Notes: generated from the letters alone by a model not told the origin. Counted from the stretch's first letter, positions 17,287 to 26,451 are shown. The stretch is 64,000 bases of DNA from Deltaproteobacteria bacterium (GCA_020632715.1 JACKFA010000004.1:744001-808000), one strand, 5' to 3'. Numbers and translations are program-made.

Positions 17287-18579
17287 ATGACCCGTGTCCC
17301 CGTGTGCCTCGTCGCGCTGCTCACCCTCGCGCTCGCCGCGCCCGCCGCCGCGGCCGAGCCGGACGACGTCACCCTCGACGCGGCGGCGTGCGAGGGGCGG
17401 CCGCGCGTCCTCGTCCAGCACAACCGTCACTGGTCGGTCCTGTTCGGCGAGGTGAAGACGCCAGCGGAGCAGGCCGGGCTCCTCGCGTGCGCGAAGCCCG
17501 GGACGCGGGCGCGACACGACTGGGCGATCCCGGTGACGCTCGCGTTCCTCACGCGGTCGGACTACACCGGGCACGATCCCCTCGACGCGGCGCTCGGCGT
17601 CAACGCCTACCTGCGCCTGATCGCGCTGCGGCCCGACGCCGACAATCACGGGGCCAACGCCTGGTTCGCGGGGCTCGTGGCCGGCTACGAGCGCGTCGTC
17701 CCCGCCGCCGAGATGAAGGCGGCGCTCCGGGAGGCGCTCGACGCCGACGTCGCGGAGAAGCTCGCGGCGGGCGTGGACCTCGGCCTCGCGACCGCGCGGG
17801 AGGTCGCCCCCGAGGCGCCGGTGTGGCGGGAGTGGGAGGCCTACGCGGCCGAGCTCGCCGGCGTGAACCCGCTCCTCCGGGAGCTGCGGGCCGAGCTGCG
17901 CGATGGCGACGCCGCGTTGGCGCTGGCGCGGCTGGACGAGGCGCGGGCGAAGCTGCTGGCGGAGGCGAAGGACAAGGACGCGGCGGTGAAGTCGCCGGCC
18001 TTTCGCGAGCTGAGCGGCCTGGCGCGGGCCTTCGCGGCGGCGCGCGGCGTCCGACGCCCGTTCGAGCAGGCGCTCCCCGAGCCGCTCTTCCCGACCACGG
18101 CCCACGCGCGACCGCTCGAGTACCGGCTCCGCGAGCGGCCCGACTGGGCGCTCGACGGGTGGCAGCTCGGGCGCGACGCGGCGCGCGAGGGCGAGTGGAG
18201 GGCCAAGGACCCCGTGCTGGGCGGCGGCGCGAGCTACACGCTGCCGGTGAAGAAGGTCGAGGCGCGCGAGGACGGCACGACCCGGCTGACCCTCGGCAAC
18301 CGCGAGACGCTCTCCTACGCGGGGCAGTGCCGGACGGCGCTCGTCTTCATCGACGCGGCCGGGCAGGGCTGGGGAACCGACCGCTGCACGGGCGACAGCG
18401 CCGTCCGGACCGAGGCGGGACCGGCGTCGGCGACGGTCCCGAGCGCGCAGCTCGCGGCGGCGAAGAAGGGCACCGTCGTCGAGCTGGTGGCGATCCCCGA
18501 CGGCTCCGAGGCCTACCCGGTGCGGGTGTGGGACCGGCGGCTGAAGCGGGTCCTGGCGATCGGGCCGTTCGCGCTGTAG
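17287..18579 (+). CDS. exported hypothetical protein, 430 aa
   Basis: 430-residue protein with a clear signal peptide (MTRVPVCLVALLTLALAAPAAAAEP, cleavage about residue 23). The mature part is mostly helical up to about residue 280, with long Ala/Glu/Arg helices such as LRELRAELRDGDAALALARL. It ends in a beta-rich 130-residue domain (GGGASYTLPVKKVEAR, TLGNRETLSYAGQCRTALVF, VPSAQLAAAKKGTVVELVAIPDG). Two Cys in that domain (SYAGQCR and TDRCTGD) may pair. No family recognised; periplasmic or secreted. A GGGAG ribosome site precedes ATG 17287. It is followed by a strong hairpin terminator at 18610-18646. Confidence 0.7.
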   Translation: MTRVPVCLVALLTLALAAPAAAAEPDDVTLDAAACEGRPRVLVQHNRHWSVLFGEVKTPAEQAGLLACAKPGTRARHDWAIPVTLAFLTRSDYTGHDPLDAALGVNAYLRLIALRPDADNHGANAWFAGLVAGYERVVPAAEMKAALREALDADVAEKLAAGVDLGLATAREVAPEAPVWREWEAYAAELAGVNPLLRELRAELRDGDAALALARLDEARAKLLAEAKDKDAAVKSPAFRELSGLARAFAAARGVRRPFEQALPEPLFPTTAHARPLEYRLRERPDWALDGWQLGRDAAREGEWRAKDPVLGGGASYTLPVKKVEAREDGTTRLTLGNRETLSYAGQCRTALVFIDAAGQGWGTDRCTGDSAVRTEAGPASATVPSAQLAAAKKGTVVELVAIPDGSEAYPVRVWDRRLKRVLAIGPFAL

Positions 18580-18609
18580 CGGCCCGCTCGCGCCGCGTTC
18601 CGTGAGAAA

Positions 18610-18646
18610 CGACGAAGGGCGACCCCTCGGGGCCGCCCTCGCGTCG
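18610..18646. terminator. bidirectional hairpin terminator between convergent genes
   Basis: A 37-nt hairpin. Outer arms CGACG (18610-18614) and CGTCG (18642-18646) and inner arms AGGGCG (16-21) and CGCCCT (34-39) are followed by CCC/GGG closing a CTCG loop. It sits between the convergent genes ending at 18579 and 18685. A T-run on the minus strand (GTTTCTC) follows the stem, so it should serve the M3 peptidase gene best; on the plus strand only TCCTT follows. Confidence 0.75.
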
Positions 18647-18684
18647 TCCTTCGCCTCAGGGCCCGGGGGCCCCGACGACGCAGG

Positions 18685-20910
18685 CTACTGCGGCGCCTTC
18701 GAGATCCACGCCTTGTAGGCGTCGAGGTTCCGCGGGCGCCCGAGGAACTTCTCGACCATCGCGTCGGCGTCGACCGTGCCGCCCGGCTCGAGGATGTCGT
18801 GGCGGTACTCGAGCGCGGTCTCCTTGTTCAGGACGCCGTCCTTCTCGAAGCGCGTGAACAGGTCCTTCGAGATGGCGAGCGACCACTGGTACGTGTAGTA
18901 GAGCGCGCTGTAGCCGATGAGGTGCCCGAAGTTCGCGTAGACCTTGTCCTTCTCGTCGCGCGGGAAGGGGCTGTACTTGTTGTACATCGCGGTCGTGAAC
19001 TCATCGAGGTCGAGGTCGGTCGGGTCGGCCTTGTGCAGGAAGAAGCTGTACGCCGTGTAGAAGATCTGGCGCATCAGCTGCACACCCTTCCCGAACTCGT
19101 CGGCGTCGCGCATCTTCTGCACGAGCTCGGCCGGGATGGCCTTGCCGTCCTTGTCCGTCGCGAAGCGCGCGAGCACCTCGGGGCGCCACGCCCACTCCTC
19201 GAGGAACTGCGACGGGGCCTCGACGAAGTCCCACTCCACGTTGAAGCCCGCGAGCGAGGGGAACGTGCCCTTCCGCCCGATGAGCGCGTGCACGAGGTGC
19301 CCGAACTCGTGGAAGAACGTGACCACGTCGTCGTGCTCCATCAGCGCCTGCCCGTCGCCGTCCGCCGGGTCCGGGAAGTTGCACACCAGGCTCGCCCAGC
19401 CGAGGCGCCCGCTCTCGAGGCCCGTCTGGATGGGGAACGCCGCCGCGTGCTTGTACTTGTCGGCGCGCGGGTGCATGTCGAGGAAGAAGCGCCCCGCGGG
19501 CTGCCCGTCGACCTTGAGCTCGTAGGCGTCGACGCCCGGCGCCCACGTCGGCATGTCGAGCTTCACGAACTCGAGCCCGAAGAGCTCCGAGTAGAGGTCG
19601 AGCACGCCCTGCTTCACCTTCTCGTACGCGAAGTACGGCCGCACGCTCTGCGGGTCGAAGTCGAACTTCTCCTTGTGCACCACGGCGATGTAGTAGAACC
19701 GGTCGTGCGCCATGATGTGCTCGGCGTCTGGCATGTCCTGCTTCTTCCGGGCGAGCAGCACCTGGAGGTCCGCGATGGTGCGCGGCTCCGTGACCTGCTT
19801 CACCTCCTTGATGAAGCTCTCCACGGTGTCCGCGGACTTCGCCATCTTGTCCTCGATGGCGTAGTCGGCCCAGCTCGCGTAGCCGAGGAGCGTCGCGAGC
19901 TCCTTCCGGAGCTTCAGCACCTCGAGCAGCACGTCGGAGTTGGCCGGGTACGCGCGCTGCGAGAACTCCTGATAGAGCGTGTGGCGCAGCTCGTCGTCCT
20001 TGACGTAGGTCTCGAACGGGAAGAAGTCCGGGTAGTCCGTCGTGACCTTGATCTTCCCGTCCACCGGCTTGTGGTTGTCGAGCCAGTCCTGCGGGAGCCC
20101 CTCGAGGCGCTTCGGGTCCTCGACCTCGATGAAGCGGACGTCGCCGTTGACGTTCTTGTCGTAGTCCTGCGAGAGCTCGACGAGGCGCGCCTGGATCTCG
20201 GCGATGCGCTTCCGCGTCGCCTCGTCCTTGTCGACGCCGGCGCGGCGGAAGTCGCGGAGCGAGTGCTCGACGAAGCGCGCGGGGATGGGCTCCATCCCGG
20301 CCGTCTGCACGCTCACGAGCGCGTCGTAGAGCTTGCGATCGAGCGACACGTCCGTCGTGAACTTGCTGAGATCCTGCTCGCACTGCTTCGCGGCGTCGCG
20401 CACGGCCTCGACCGGGTTCACGTTGAACATGAGCCCGGAGAGCCCGCTCGGCGTGTCGAGCTCGAGCTCGAGCTGGTTGAAGGCGTCGACGAGCTCCGGC
20501 GACCCCGCCGGGAGCCCGTAGATCCGCTCGCGCACCGCCGCGGCGCGCGCGATCGACTCCTTGCAGTACGTCGCGAGCTTCTCGGCGTTCCCCCAGTCCG
20601 GGGTCTCGAGCATCTCCTTCGCGGCCGTCTCCCCGTCCTTCAGCTCCGCCGCCGCGGCGCCCGCGTCGGTCGACGGCTCCGCGGCGCCGTTCCCGGCGTC
20701 GGCCTCGGCCGGCGCGGTCGTCGGCGCGGTCGCCGCCATGCCGCCGCCACCGCCGACCACGTCCGCCACGGTCGCGGCCGGCACGTTCGGCGCCGCCGGC
20801 GCCTCGGGCTGGTGGGGCTTGCGGTCGTCGTGCGGCATGCAGCCCGAGCCGGCGAGCGCGGCGAGGGTGCCGAAGATCAGGGCCTTCTGGCCGAGGTGGC
20901 GAAGGAGCAT
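18685..20910 (-). CDS. M3-family zinc metallopeptidase, predicted lipoprotein
   Basis: 741-residue oligopeptidase of the M3 (thimet/oligopeptidase F) family. The zinc-binding motif HEFGH is at residues 534-538 (HEFGHLVHALIG). The downstream glutamate region is NVEWDFVEAPSQFLEEWAW, and the C-terminal substrate loop is YSALYYTYQWSLAISKDLF, all standard for M3. The N-terminus (MLLRHLGQKALIFGTLAALAGSGC) is a lipoprotein signal with Cys24, followed by an Ala/Pro/Gly-rich linker of about 80 residues. The enzyme is therefore probably membrane-anchored in the periplasm, unlike the usual cytosolic M3. ATG 20908-20910 follows a strong AGGAGG ribosome site. It would degrade short peptides near the cell envelope. 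Confidence 0.93.
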   Translation of the reverse strand: MLLRHLGQKALIFGTLAALAGSGCMPHDDRKPHQPEAPAAPNVPAATVADVVGGGGGMAATAPTTAPAEADAGNGAAEPSTDAGAAAAELKDGETAAKEMLETPDWGNAEKLATYCKESIARAAAVRERIYGLPAGSPELVDAFNQLELELDTPSGLSGLMFNVNPVEAVRDAAKQCEQDLSKFTTDVSLDRKLYDALVSVQTAGMEPIPARFVEHSLRDFRRAGVDKDEATRKRIAEIQARLVELSQDYDKNVNGDVRFIEVEDPKRLEGLPQDWLDNHKPVDGKIKVTTDYPDFFPFETYVKDDELRHTLYQEFSQRAYPANSDVLLEVLKLRKELATLLGYASWADYAIEDKMAKSADTVESFIKEVKQVTEPRTIADLQVLLARKKQDMPDAEHIMAHDRFYYIAVVHKEKFDFDPQSVRPYFAYEKVKQGVLDLYSELFGLEFVKLDMPTWAPGVDAYELKVDGQPAGRFFLDMHPRADKYKHAAAFPIQTGLESGRLGWASLVCNFPDPADGDGQALMEHDDVVTFFHEFGHLVHALIGRKGTFPSLAGFNVEWDFVEAPSQFLEEWAWRPEVLARFATDKDGKAIPAELVQKMRDADEFGKGVQLMRQIFYTAYSFFLHKADPTDLDLDEFTTAMYNKYSPFPRDEKDKVYANFGHLIGYSALYYTYQWSLAISKDLFTRFEKDGVLNKETALEYRHDILEPGGTVDADAMVEKFLGRPRNLDAYKAWISKAPQ

Positions 20911-21003
20911 CGAGGAGCCTCCTGACGGGGTGGCGCGATAGACCGCCAAGGGCTAGCAGCCCGGCGCCCGCTCGGCAAGCCAGAACGCCACGCCGGCGCC
21001 GTC

Positions 21004-21993
21004 TCAGCCGGCGCTGGGCGCCTCGCCGCGGTAGAGGCGCGCGATCCGCTCGCGGTGGAGGCGCAGCGGGCTGTCGAAGCGCGAGAGGCGCGTCCCGCGG
21101 AGGTCGGGGCGCGGGTCGGCGAGGCGCTCGATCATCTTGCGGTCGAGCGCCACCTCGCGCGCCGTGAGCGCCCGGAAGAGCGGCGTGATCAGGCGGTCGA
21201 GGCCGCGCGGGGCGCGCGTCGAGTAGGGGAACACGAAGAGCTCGGTCGTGTGGGCGTCGACCGGCACGAAGAACACGGCGAGGTGCAGGCGGTCCCCCTT
21301 CGGGGCCCCCGTCGCCGCGTCCTCCCACCACTGCGCGTACACGATGTGGACGGGCGAGAAGTAGACCGTCCAGTCGTCGACGAAGGCGTCGCCGCCCGCG
21401 ATGCCGAAGAGGCGCTCGACGAGCCGCGGCACGGGCTTCTGCGGGCCGCGGTTCCACACGCGGAGCCAGTCGTCGCCGCTCTCGACCTTGGTCTCGAGGT
21501 CTCCGAGGCTGTCCGGACGGTAGCCGAAGAGGGCGTGCGTCGACGGCGTGTGCTCGACCTCGCAGAAGTTGTCGACCACCGTCTCGAGCGGCGCGCGCAC
21601 GCGATCCGTGAGGACGCCCGCCGCGAAGAAGCCAGCGCGGTCGAGCTCGGGGAGCGGGGCGTCGGCGCCCGCCGCCTTCACCCAGATCGCGCCGTGGCGC
21701 TCGGCGACGTCCCAGCGCCGCGCGTCGACCCTCATCCGCGGCGTGCTCGCGCTCTCGCCGACGCCGTCCGGGCCGAAGCGGTAGCCGTGGTAGGGGCAGA
21801 CGAGGCGCTCGCCGTCGACCTTGCCGCAGGAGAGGCGCATGCGGCGGTGCGGGCACTCGTCGGTGAGCGCGCCGAGCGCGCCTTGTGCAGTGCGAAAGAG
21901 GACGATCTCCTCGTCCATCAAGGTCACGGAGCGCGGTCGGTACCCCAGATCTCGCGATCGCAAAACGGGGTGCCAGTGGTCGCGCTCAGCCAC
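21004..21993 (-). CDS. Rieske non-haem iron oxygenase, alpha-subunit type
   Basis: 329-residue Rieske oxygenase. The 2Fe-2S site is Cys47-x-His49 and Cys66-x2-His69 (ECPHRR and CPYHGYRF). The mononuclear iron site is in DNFCEVEHTPSTH, with Asp141 as bridging residue and His148 and His153 as ligands. It belongs to the short single-component-type oxygenases that hydroxylate or demethylate hydrophobic or aromatic substrates using a separate reductase, and no reductase gene is nearby. It starts at GTG 21991-21993, 8 bp inside the end of the monooxygenase gene, as third gene of an overlapping operon with that gene and a methyltransferase. Substrate unknown. Confidence 0.9.
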   Translation of the reverse strand: MAERDHWHPVLRSRDLGYRPRSVTLMDEEIVLFRTAQGALGALTDECPHRRMRLSCGKVDGERLVCPYHGYRFGPDGVGESASTPRMRVDARRWDVAERHGAIWVKAAGADAPLPELDRAGFFAAGVLTDRVRAPLETVVDNFCEVEHTPSTHALFGYRPDSLGDLETKVESGDDWLRVWNRGPQKPVPRLVERLFGIAGGDAFVDDWTVYFSPVHIVYAQWWEDAATGAPKGDRLHLAVFFVPVDAHTTELFVFPYSTRAPRGLDRLITPLFRALTAREVALDRKMIERLADPRPDLRGTRLSRFDSPLRLHRERIARLYRGEAPSAG

Positions 21994-23179
21994 GCGCCGC
22001 CTCGCGCGTGGCGCCGACCGTCGGCTTCGTCGGCTTCTGGTCGCCGGCGATGGCGGCGGCGATGCGCTCGGCCTCGAGGGCGCTCTCGCGGAGGGCGCCG
22101 GTGGTCGGGTTCCGGAAGCCGCAGAAGTAGAGGCCGGGGATCTGCGCCTCCGCGCCGTGCACCGTGGGGTAGCCGCGGTCGTCGACCACGCGCTCCGCGC
22201 CGTCGAGGAAGCGGTCGAGCGCCGCGCGGTAGCCGGTCGCGAGCACGATGGCGTCGAAGCGCGCGCTCTGCCCGTCGACGAAGCGCACGACGTCGCCGTC
22301 GACGCGCTCGACCCCCTTCGTGACGCGGATCGCGCCCTTCTTGACGAGGCCGATGGTGCCGACGTCGATGAGCGGGACGCGGCCCTCGGCGGTGAGGATC
22401 TCCATGGGCCCGCGCGCCGGGCGCTCGAAGCCGAAGCGCCGGAGGTCGCCCATGACGAGCCGCACGAGCGGCGCCGACAGGCGGTCCTGCGTCTTCGGGG
22501 AGAAGCGCGAGAGCAGGATGGCCGTGCGCTGGATGGGCATGCCGAGGACGTCGCGCGGGACGACGTGCACGGGGCTCCGCACGACGATCGCCGGGCGCGC
22601 GCCGTGCTCGTGGAGGTCGACCGCGATCTCGCCGCCGGAGTTGCCGACGCCGACGACCAGCACGTCCTTGCCGGCGAAGCGGGCGCCGCTGCCGTAGGTC
22701 GCCGAGTGGACGACCTCGCCCGGGAACGCGTCGAGCCCGGGGAAGTCGGGGCGCTTCGGGACGCCGTTGTAGCCCGTCGCGACGACGAGGTGCCGCGCGA
22801 GGTAGCCGGGGCCGGGGTCGACGTCGACGCGCCAGCGCTCGCCGTCGCGGCGGGCGCGCGTGACGGTCGCGCCGAGGCGCGGCGCGATCCCGAAGCGCCG
22901 CGCGTAGCTCTCGAGGTACTCGACCACCTGCGCGCGCGAGGGATAGGTGGGCCACGCCTTCGGCATCGGGAAGCGCGGCAGCGACGACCACGGCCGCGCC
23001 GTGTGGAGGTGGAGCCGCTCGTAGTGGGTGCGCCAGGCGGAGCCGACGGCGGTGGCGCGGTCGAGGACGACGTGGTCCACGCCGGCCTCGCCGAGGCAGG
23101 CGGCCACGGCGAGCCCGCTCGGGCCGGCGCCGATGACGAGCGTGTCGACGGTGACGGCGTCGCCCGCGGCGTCCGTCAC
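21986..23179 (-). CDS. flavin-containing monooxygenase (FMO/YUCCA-like)
   Basis: 397-residue FAD- and NADPH-dependent monooxygenase. The FAD-binding glycine motif VIGAGPSGLAVAACL is at about 14-28 and the NADPH-binding motif VVGVGNSGGEIAVDL in the middle. The FMO fingerprint is FPGEVVHSATY (FxGxxxHxxxY). The stretch HYERLHLHTARPWSSLPRFP is typical of the YUCCA-like bacterial FMOs, as is the late ATGYR motif. It starts at GTG 23177-23179, which overlaps the methyltransferase stop (GTGA), and its own stop overlaps the Rieske gene start. It is cytosolic, and probably oxygenates the same substrate handled by the two neighbours (inference). Confidence 0.92.
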   Translation of the reverse strand: MTDAAGDAVTVDTLVIGAGPSGLAVAACLGEAGVDHVVLDRATAVGSAWRTHYERLHLHTARPWSSLPRFPMPKAWPTYPSRAQVVEYLESYARRFGIAPRLGATVTRARRDGERWRVDVDPGPGYLARHLVVATGYNGVPKRPDFPGLDAFPGEVVHSATYGSGARFAGKDVLVVGVGNSGGEIAVDLHEHGARPAIVVRSPVHVVPRDVLGMPIQRTAILLSRFSPKTQDRLSAPLVRLVMGDLRRFGFERPARGPMEILTAEGRVPLIDVGTIGLVKKGAIRVTKGVERVDGDVVRFVDGQSARFDAIVLATGYRAALDRFLDGAERVVDDRGYPTVHGAEAQIPGLYFCGFRNPTTGALRESALEAERIAAAIAGDQKPTKPTVGATREAARG

Positions 23180-24225
23180 GGTTGGACCGCCGCGGGCTTC
23201 GTGGCGATGACCGCCTTCGCGACGAAGGTCGGGCGCACGGCGTGCACGGTGAAGCCGACGTCGCGCAGGAGGTCCTCGACGGGGGCCTTGAGCCAGCCCT
23301 TGAAGTAGGGCTCGTGGTAGACCTCGGGGAAGCCGTCGAGGAACCAGCGGATCTCGGCGGCGTCGACGAGCTGCGCGCTGTCGAGGAAGGCGAGGGTGCC
23401 GCCCGGCCGCAAGACGCGGAAGAGCTCGGCGGCGACGCGCTCGCGGGCGTCGCGCGGGAGCTCGTGGAAGAGGAAGATGCAGGAGACGGCGTCGAACGCG
23501 CCGTCGTCGTAGGGCATGGCCTCGGCGTTCGCCTGCGTGACGACCGCGCCCTCGGCGACGCCGCGCGCGTGCTCGGCGTAGTGCGGCGAGAGGTCGAGCC
23601 CCTCGAGGCGCGCGTCGGGGAGGAGGTCGCCGAGGAGGCGCAGGAAGCGGCCGGTGCCGCAGGCGACGTCGAGGAGGCGCGGGGCGTCGACGGCGCGCGC
23701 GGCGTCCACCAGGTCGGGGACGATGGCGCGGCGCATGATGTCCGCGGCGCCGCCGAAGAGGAGCTCGACCGCGGGGTCGTAGATGCGCGCGGAGTGCGCG
23801 GAGAGCCAGCCGTCCGACTGCCAGTGGAAGGTGCGGCGGTAGTAGTGCGGGTAGTCGCCGAGGTCGACGTCGCCCGGGAGCTCGGCGTAGCGGCGCGAGC
23901 GCGCGCGGCGCAGCACCCGCGGGAGGTCGAGGAGGCCCTCGGGGAGCACCTTCAGGTACTCGCGGAGGCCGGTCTTGAAGAGGAGCGAGGTCGGGTAGTA
24001 GCCGGCGTCGGCGGCGCGCAGGTCGCCGTCGAGGAGGGCGCGGAAGCGGCGCTGCAGGGCCTTGGCCTGCTCGGCGGGCGGGGCGCCGCGGTCGGGGTTC
24101 ATCAGCGCGTGGAAGCCGCGCATGAGGAGCCCGGAGACCACGGCCATGCCGATGCGCTGGGCGCGGTAGCCGGCGTCGCGCAGGCCGGTCGTGGTGGCGT
24201 TCTTGAGGTCGAGCGCGGCGGACAT
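23176..24225 (-). CDS. class I SAM-dependent methyltransferase
   Basis: 349-residue methyltransferase. The N-terminal 170 residues are family-specific and include YYRRTFHWQSDGWLSAHSAR and VELLFGGAADIMRRAI. The Rossmann core begins at about residue 180 with motif I LLDVACGTGRFLRLLG, then LEGLDLSPHYAEHAR. Motif post-II follows (NAEAMPYDDGAFDAVSCIFLFHELP), and the C-terminal substrate region contains RWFLDGFPEVYHEPYFKGWL. Similar N-terminally extended methyltransferases occur in many bacteria without, as far as I know, an assigned substrate. It is the first gene of the overlapping three-gene operon; ATG 24223-24225 follows a strong AGGAGG site. A 194-bp divergent promoter region separates it from the gene at 24420. 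Confidence 0.9.
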   Translation of the reverse strand: MSAALDLKNATTTGLRDAGYRAQRIGMAVVSGLLMRGFHALMNPDRGAPPAEQAKALQRRFRALLDGDLRAADAGYYPTSLLFKTGLREYLKVLPEGLLDLPRVLRRARSRRYAELPGDVDLGDYPHYYRRTFHWQSDGWLSAHSARIYDPAVELLFGGAADIMRRAIVPDLVDAARAVDAPRLLDVACGTGRFLRLLGDLLPDARLEGLDLSPHYAEHARGVAEGAVVTQANAEAMPYDDGAFDAVSCIFLFHELPRDARERVAAELFRVLRPGGTLAFLDSAQLVDAAEIRWFLDGFPEVYHEPYFKGWLKAPVEDLLRDVGFTVHAVRPTFVAKAVIATKPAAVQP

Positions 24226-24419
24226 CGGACGGACCTCCTGTCTCTCGCGTGACGCGTCGTGCTTCCTCCGACATTGTGGGGGGCGCGCGGCGCGGGCGCA
24301 AGGGAGGCGGGTCTCGACGCCGCCGGCGGGCGGTGCCCCGGCGGGCGTCGCCGCGGGTCGGATGAGCGCGCGCTCGTCGCGCGTTCGACCGCGGTACCAC
24401 CGCCTTAGAGGTCTCCCCG

Positions 24420-25220
24420 ATGTCGCGCTCGCTGACCCGTCGCCTCCTCCTCGCCACGCTCACCGTCGCCGCGCTCGCGTCGCCCGCGCTCGCCGGCGGC
24501 GACCCCGTCGCCGCGCTCTGCGACGGCTTGAAGCAGGACAACGACTGCGCCCACGCCGACCCCGAGGACCCGAACCGCTGCGAGTGCGACGTGGTCGCGA
24601 GCGCCGAGGCCGGGAAGGTGCGCGTCGCCGCCGTGCGGGTGCGCGGGCCGGGCGACAGCTTCGGCGAGGTCGACGCGGTCCACCTCGCGGTCGACGCGGG
24701 CGACGGCTGGAAGGACCTCGGCGAGGTGGCGTCGAGCTTCGAGCCGGGGGCGTTCGGGATCCACAACGCCGGCGAGCTCGTGAGCCTCGACGCGTTCGAC
24801 GTGCCGAAGGTCGGCGTGCGCGTCGTGGCGCAGGCCAAGAACGAGCACGACGACAGCGATCTCGGGATGAACGCGGTGACGTCGTCGTCCGAGGCGACGA
24901 CCTGGGTCTGCGGCGCCGTCGGCGAGGGCGGCGCGTGGCGCTGCGCGGGCGTCGACACCGAGCGCTCCTTCGGGGTCGACAAGCTCATGGACGACGACGC
25001 GACGACCCCCGATCCCGAGCTCTACGGGCCGCTCGGGTCGTGGCGCTGGTCGCAGGCCGCGACCTTCGACGCGAAGTCGGGCGCCCTCGCGGTGAAGGCG
25101 CGGCGCGGGAAGGCCTACGCCGGGAAGGGGGTCGAGCAGCCGCCCGCGGTGCGCCCGGGGAGGTACCCGCTCGAGAAGCTGCTCGCGCAGCCGGGCGTCC
25201 GGACGCTCGACGCGCGCTGA
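24420..25220 (+). CDS. exported hypothetical protein, 266 aa
   Basis: 266-residue protein with a signal peptide (MSRSLTRRLLLATLTVAALASPALAGG, cleavage about 25). The mature protein opens with a Cys-rich acidic stretch (ALCDGLKQDNDCAHADPEDP, then NRCECDVV). A beta-rich domain follows (AAVRVRGPGDSFGEVDAVHL) with a second Cys pair (WVCGAVGEGGAWRCAG). I know no family with this pattern. The exported gene at 26531 also carries an early Cys-rich CRCD segment, but the two are not clearly homologous. ATG 24420 follows GAGG. Function unknown. Confidence 0.68.
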   Translation: MSRSLTRRLLLATLTVAALASPALAGGDPVAALCDGLKQDNDCAHADPEDPNRCECDVVASAEAGKVRVAAVRVRGPGDSFGEVDAVHLAVDAGDGWKDLGEVASSFEPGAFGIHNAGELVSLDAFDVPKVGVRVVAQAKNEHDDSDLGMNAVTSSSEATTWVCGAVGEGGAWRCAGVDTERSFGVDKLMDDDATTPDPELYGPLGSWRWSQAATFDAKSGALAVKARRGKAYAGKGVEQPPAVRPGRYPLEKLLAQPGVRTLDAR

Positions 25221-25392
25221 GGGGCGCTCGCGATGCGGCGCCTGGAGCGGCCTGTGCCTTTTGACACACCCGGCGTCGCGGAGTCCGCGCGATCCGGCCC
25301 GCCAACCTGGGCGTCGCCGCCCGCTGGGCCGCCTGACGCGGGCGTTTCCGCGCACCCGAGCCGCGGCGCCATCCTTGCAATGGCTTCGCCCC

Positions 25393-26451
25393 ATGAACGC
25401 CCACGACCCCCACGCGCACCCGAGTCATCGCATCTGGGCCTTCGCCTTCGGCTACTTCGCGGCGTACGTGCCGTACACGATCCTCACGAAGGGGGTCACG
25501 TCGGGCACGATCGCGGAGCCGCCGTGGTCGGGGACCGCCATCCTGCCGGTCGCGACGTTCGCGTCCGCGGTCGGCATGATGATCTTCCTGACGGCGAAGG
25601 GGTGGTGGGGGTACGCCGCGCGCGGGCGCCTCTTCGGGCGCGAGTGGCCGCGGCCGCGGCTCGTGACGCTGCTCTCGGGGGTCGCGACGGCGGCGATCGT
25701 GCTCACGACGACGCTCGCGTACTCGTTCGACGGGATAAGCGTGCTCTTCGCGATGCTCTTGATGCGCGGCGGCGTGCTCCTGCTCGCGCCGATCGTGGAC
25801 CAGGTGACGGGCCGCAAGGCGTCGACGATCCCCTGGTACTCGTGGGCGGGCTCGGGGCTCGCGCTCGTGGCCCTCGTCGTGGCCTTCGCGGACGACGGCG
25901 GCTCCGAGCTGACGGCCGTCGCGGCGGCCAACATCGCGGTCTACCTCGGCGGCTACTTCTTCCGGCTGCGCTGGATGTCGAAGCACGCGAAGCCGACCGG
26001 GCCGGACGCGCACGCGCGCCGCGTCGCGTTCTTCGTGGAGGAGCAGATGGTCGCGACGCCGCTCGCGCTCGTCGGGCTCGCGGTGCTCGCGGTGGCGCTG
26101 CCGGGCGGCTTCGGGGAGGAGCTGCGGCGCGGCTTCACGGAGCTCCCGACGCACCTCGGGGCCTTCGCGTTGGTCGTCCTGCTCGGCGTGTGCTCGCAGT
26201 TCACCGGGATCTTCGGGGCGCTCATCCTGCTCGAGCCGCAGGAGAACGCGTACACGGTGCCGGTGAACCGCGCGTCGAGCATCCTCGCGGGCGTCGTGTC
26301 GTCGTTCCTGGCGGTGGCGCTCTTCGGCGCGGCGGCGCCGAGCGGCTTCGAGCTCGCGGGCGCCTCGATCGTGGTGCTCGCGATCCTCGCGCTGTCGTGG
26401 CCGCTCTTCGCGGAGCGCGCGCGGCGGCGGCGCGGCGTGGTCGCGGCCTGA
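25393..26451 (+). CDS. polytopic membrane protein, DMT/EamA-like transporter fold
   Basis: 352-residue membrane protein with about ten hydrophobic helices in two similar halves, the layout of drug/metabolite transporters. The first half includes GVATAAIVLTTTLAYSFDGI and VLFAMLLMRGGVLLLAPIVD. The second includes VVLLGVCSQFTGIFGALILL and the closing ASIVVLAILALSWPLFAERA. The segment SVLFAMLLMRGGVLLLAP matches the position of the conserved charged/RxG segment after helix 3 in DMT proteins. The N-terminus is short and His-rich (MNAHDPHAHPSH). Substrate not predictable. A TTGACA at 25261-25266 in the 172-bp upstream gap may belong to its promoter, though no good -10 follows. Confidence 0.72.
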   Translation: MNAHDPHAHPSHRIWAFAFGYFAAYVPYTILTKGVTSGTIAEPPWSGTAILPVATFASAVGMMIFLTAKGWWGYAARGRLFGREWPRPRLVTLLSGVATAAIVLTTTLAYSFDGISVLFAMLLMRGGVLLLAPIVDQVTGRKASTIPWYSWAGSGLALVALVVAFADDGGSELTAVAAANIAVYLGGYFFRLRWMSKHAKPTGPDAHARRVAFFVEEQMVATPLALVGLAVLAVALPGGFGEELRRGFTELPTHLGAFALVVLLGVCSQFTGIFGALILLEPQENAYTVPVNRASSILAGVVSSFLAVALFGAAAPSGFELAGASIVVLAILALSWPLFAERARRRRGVVAA

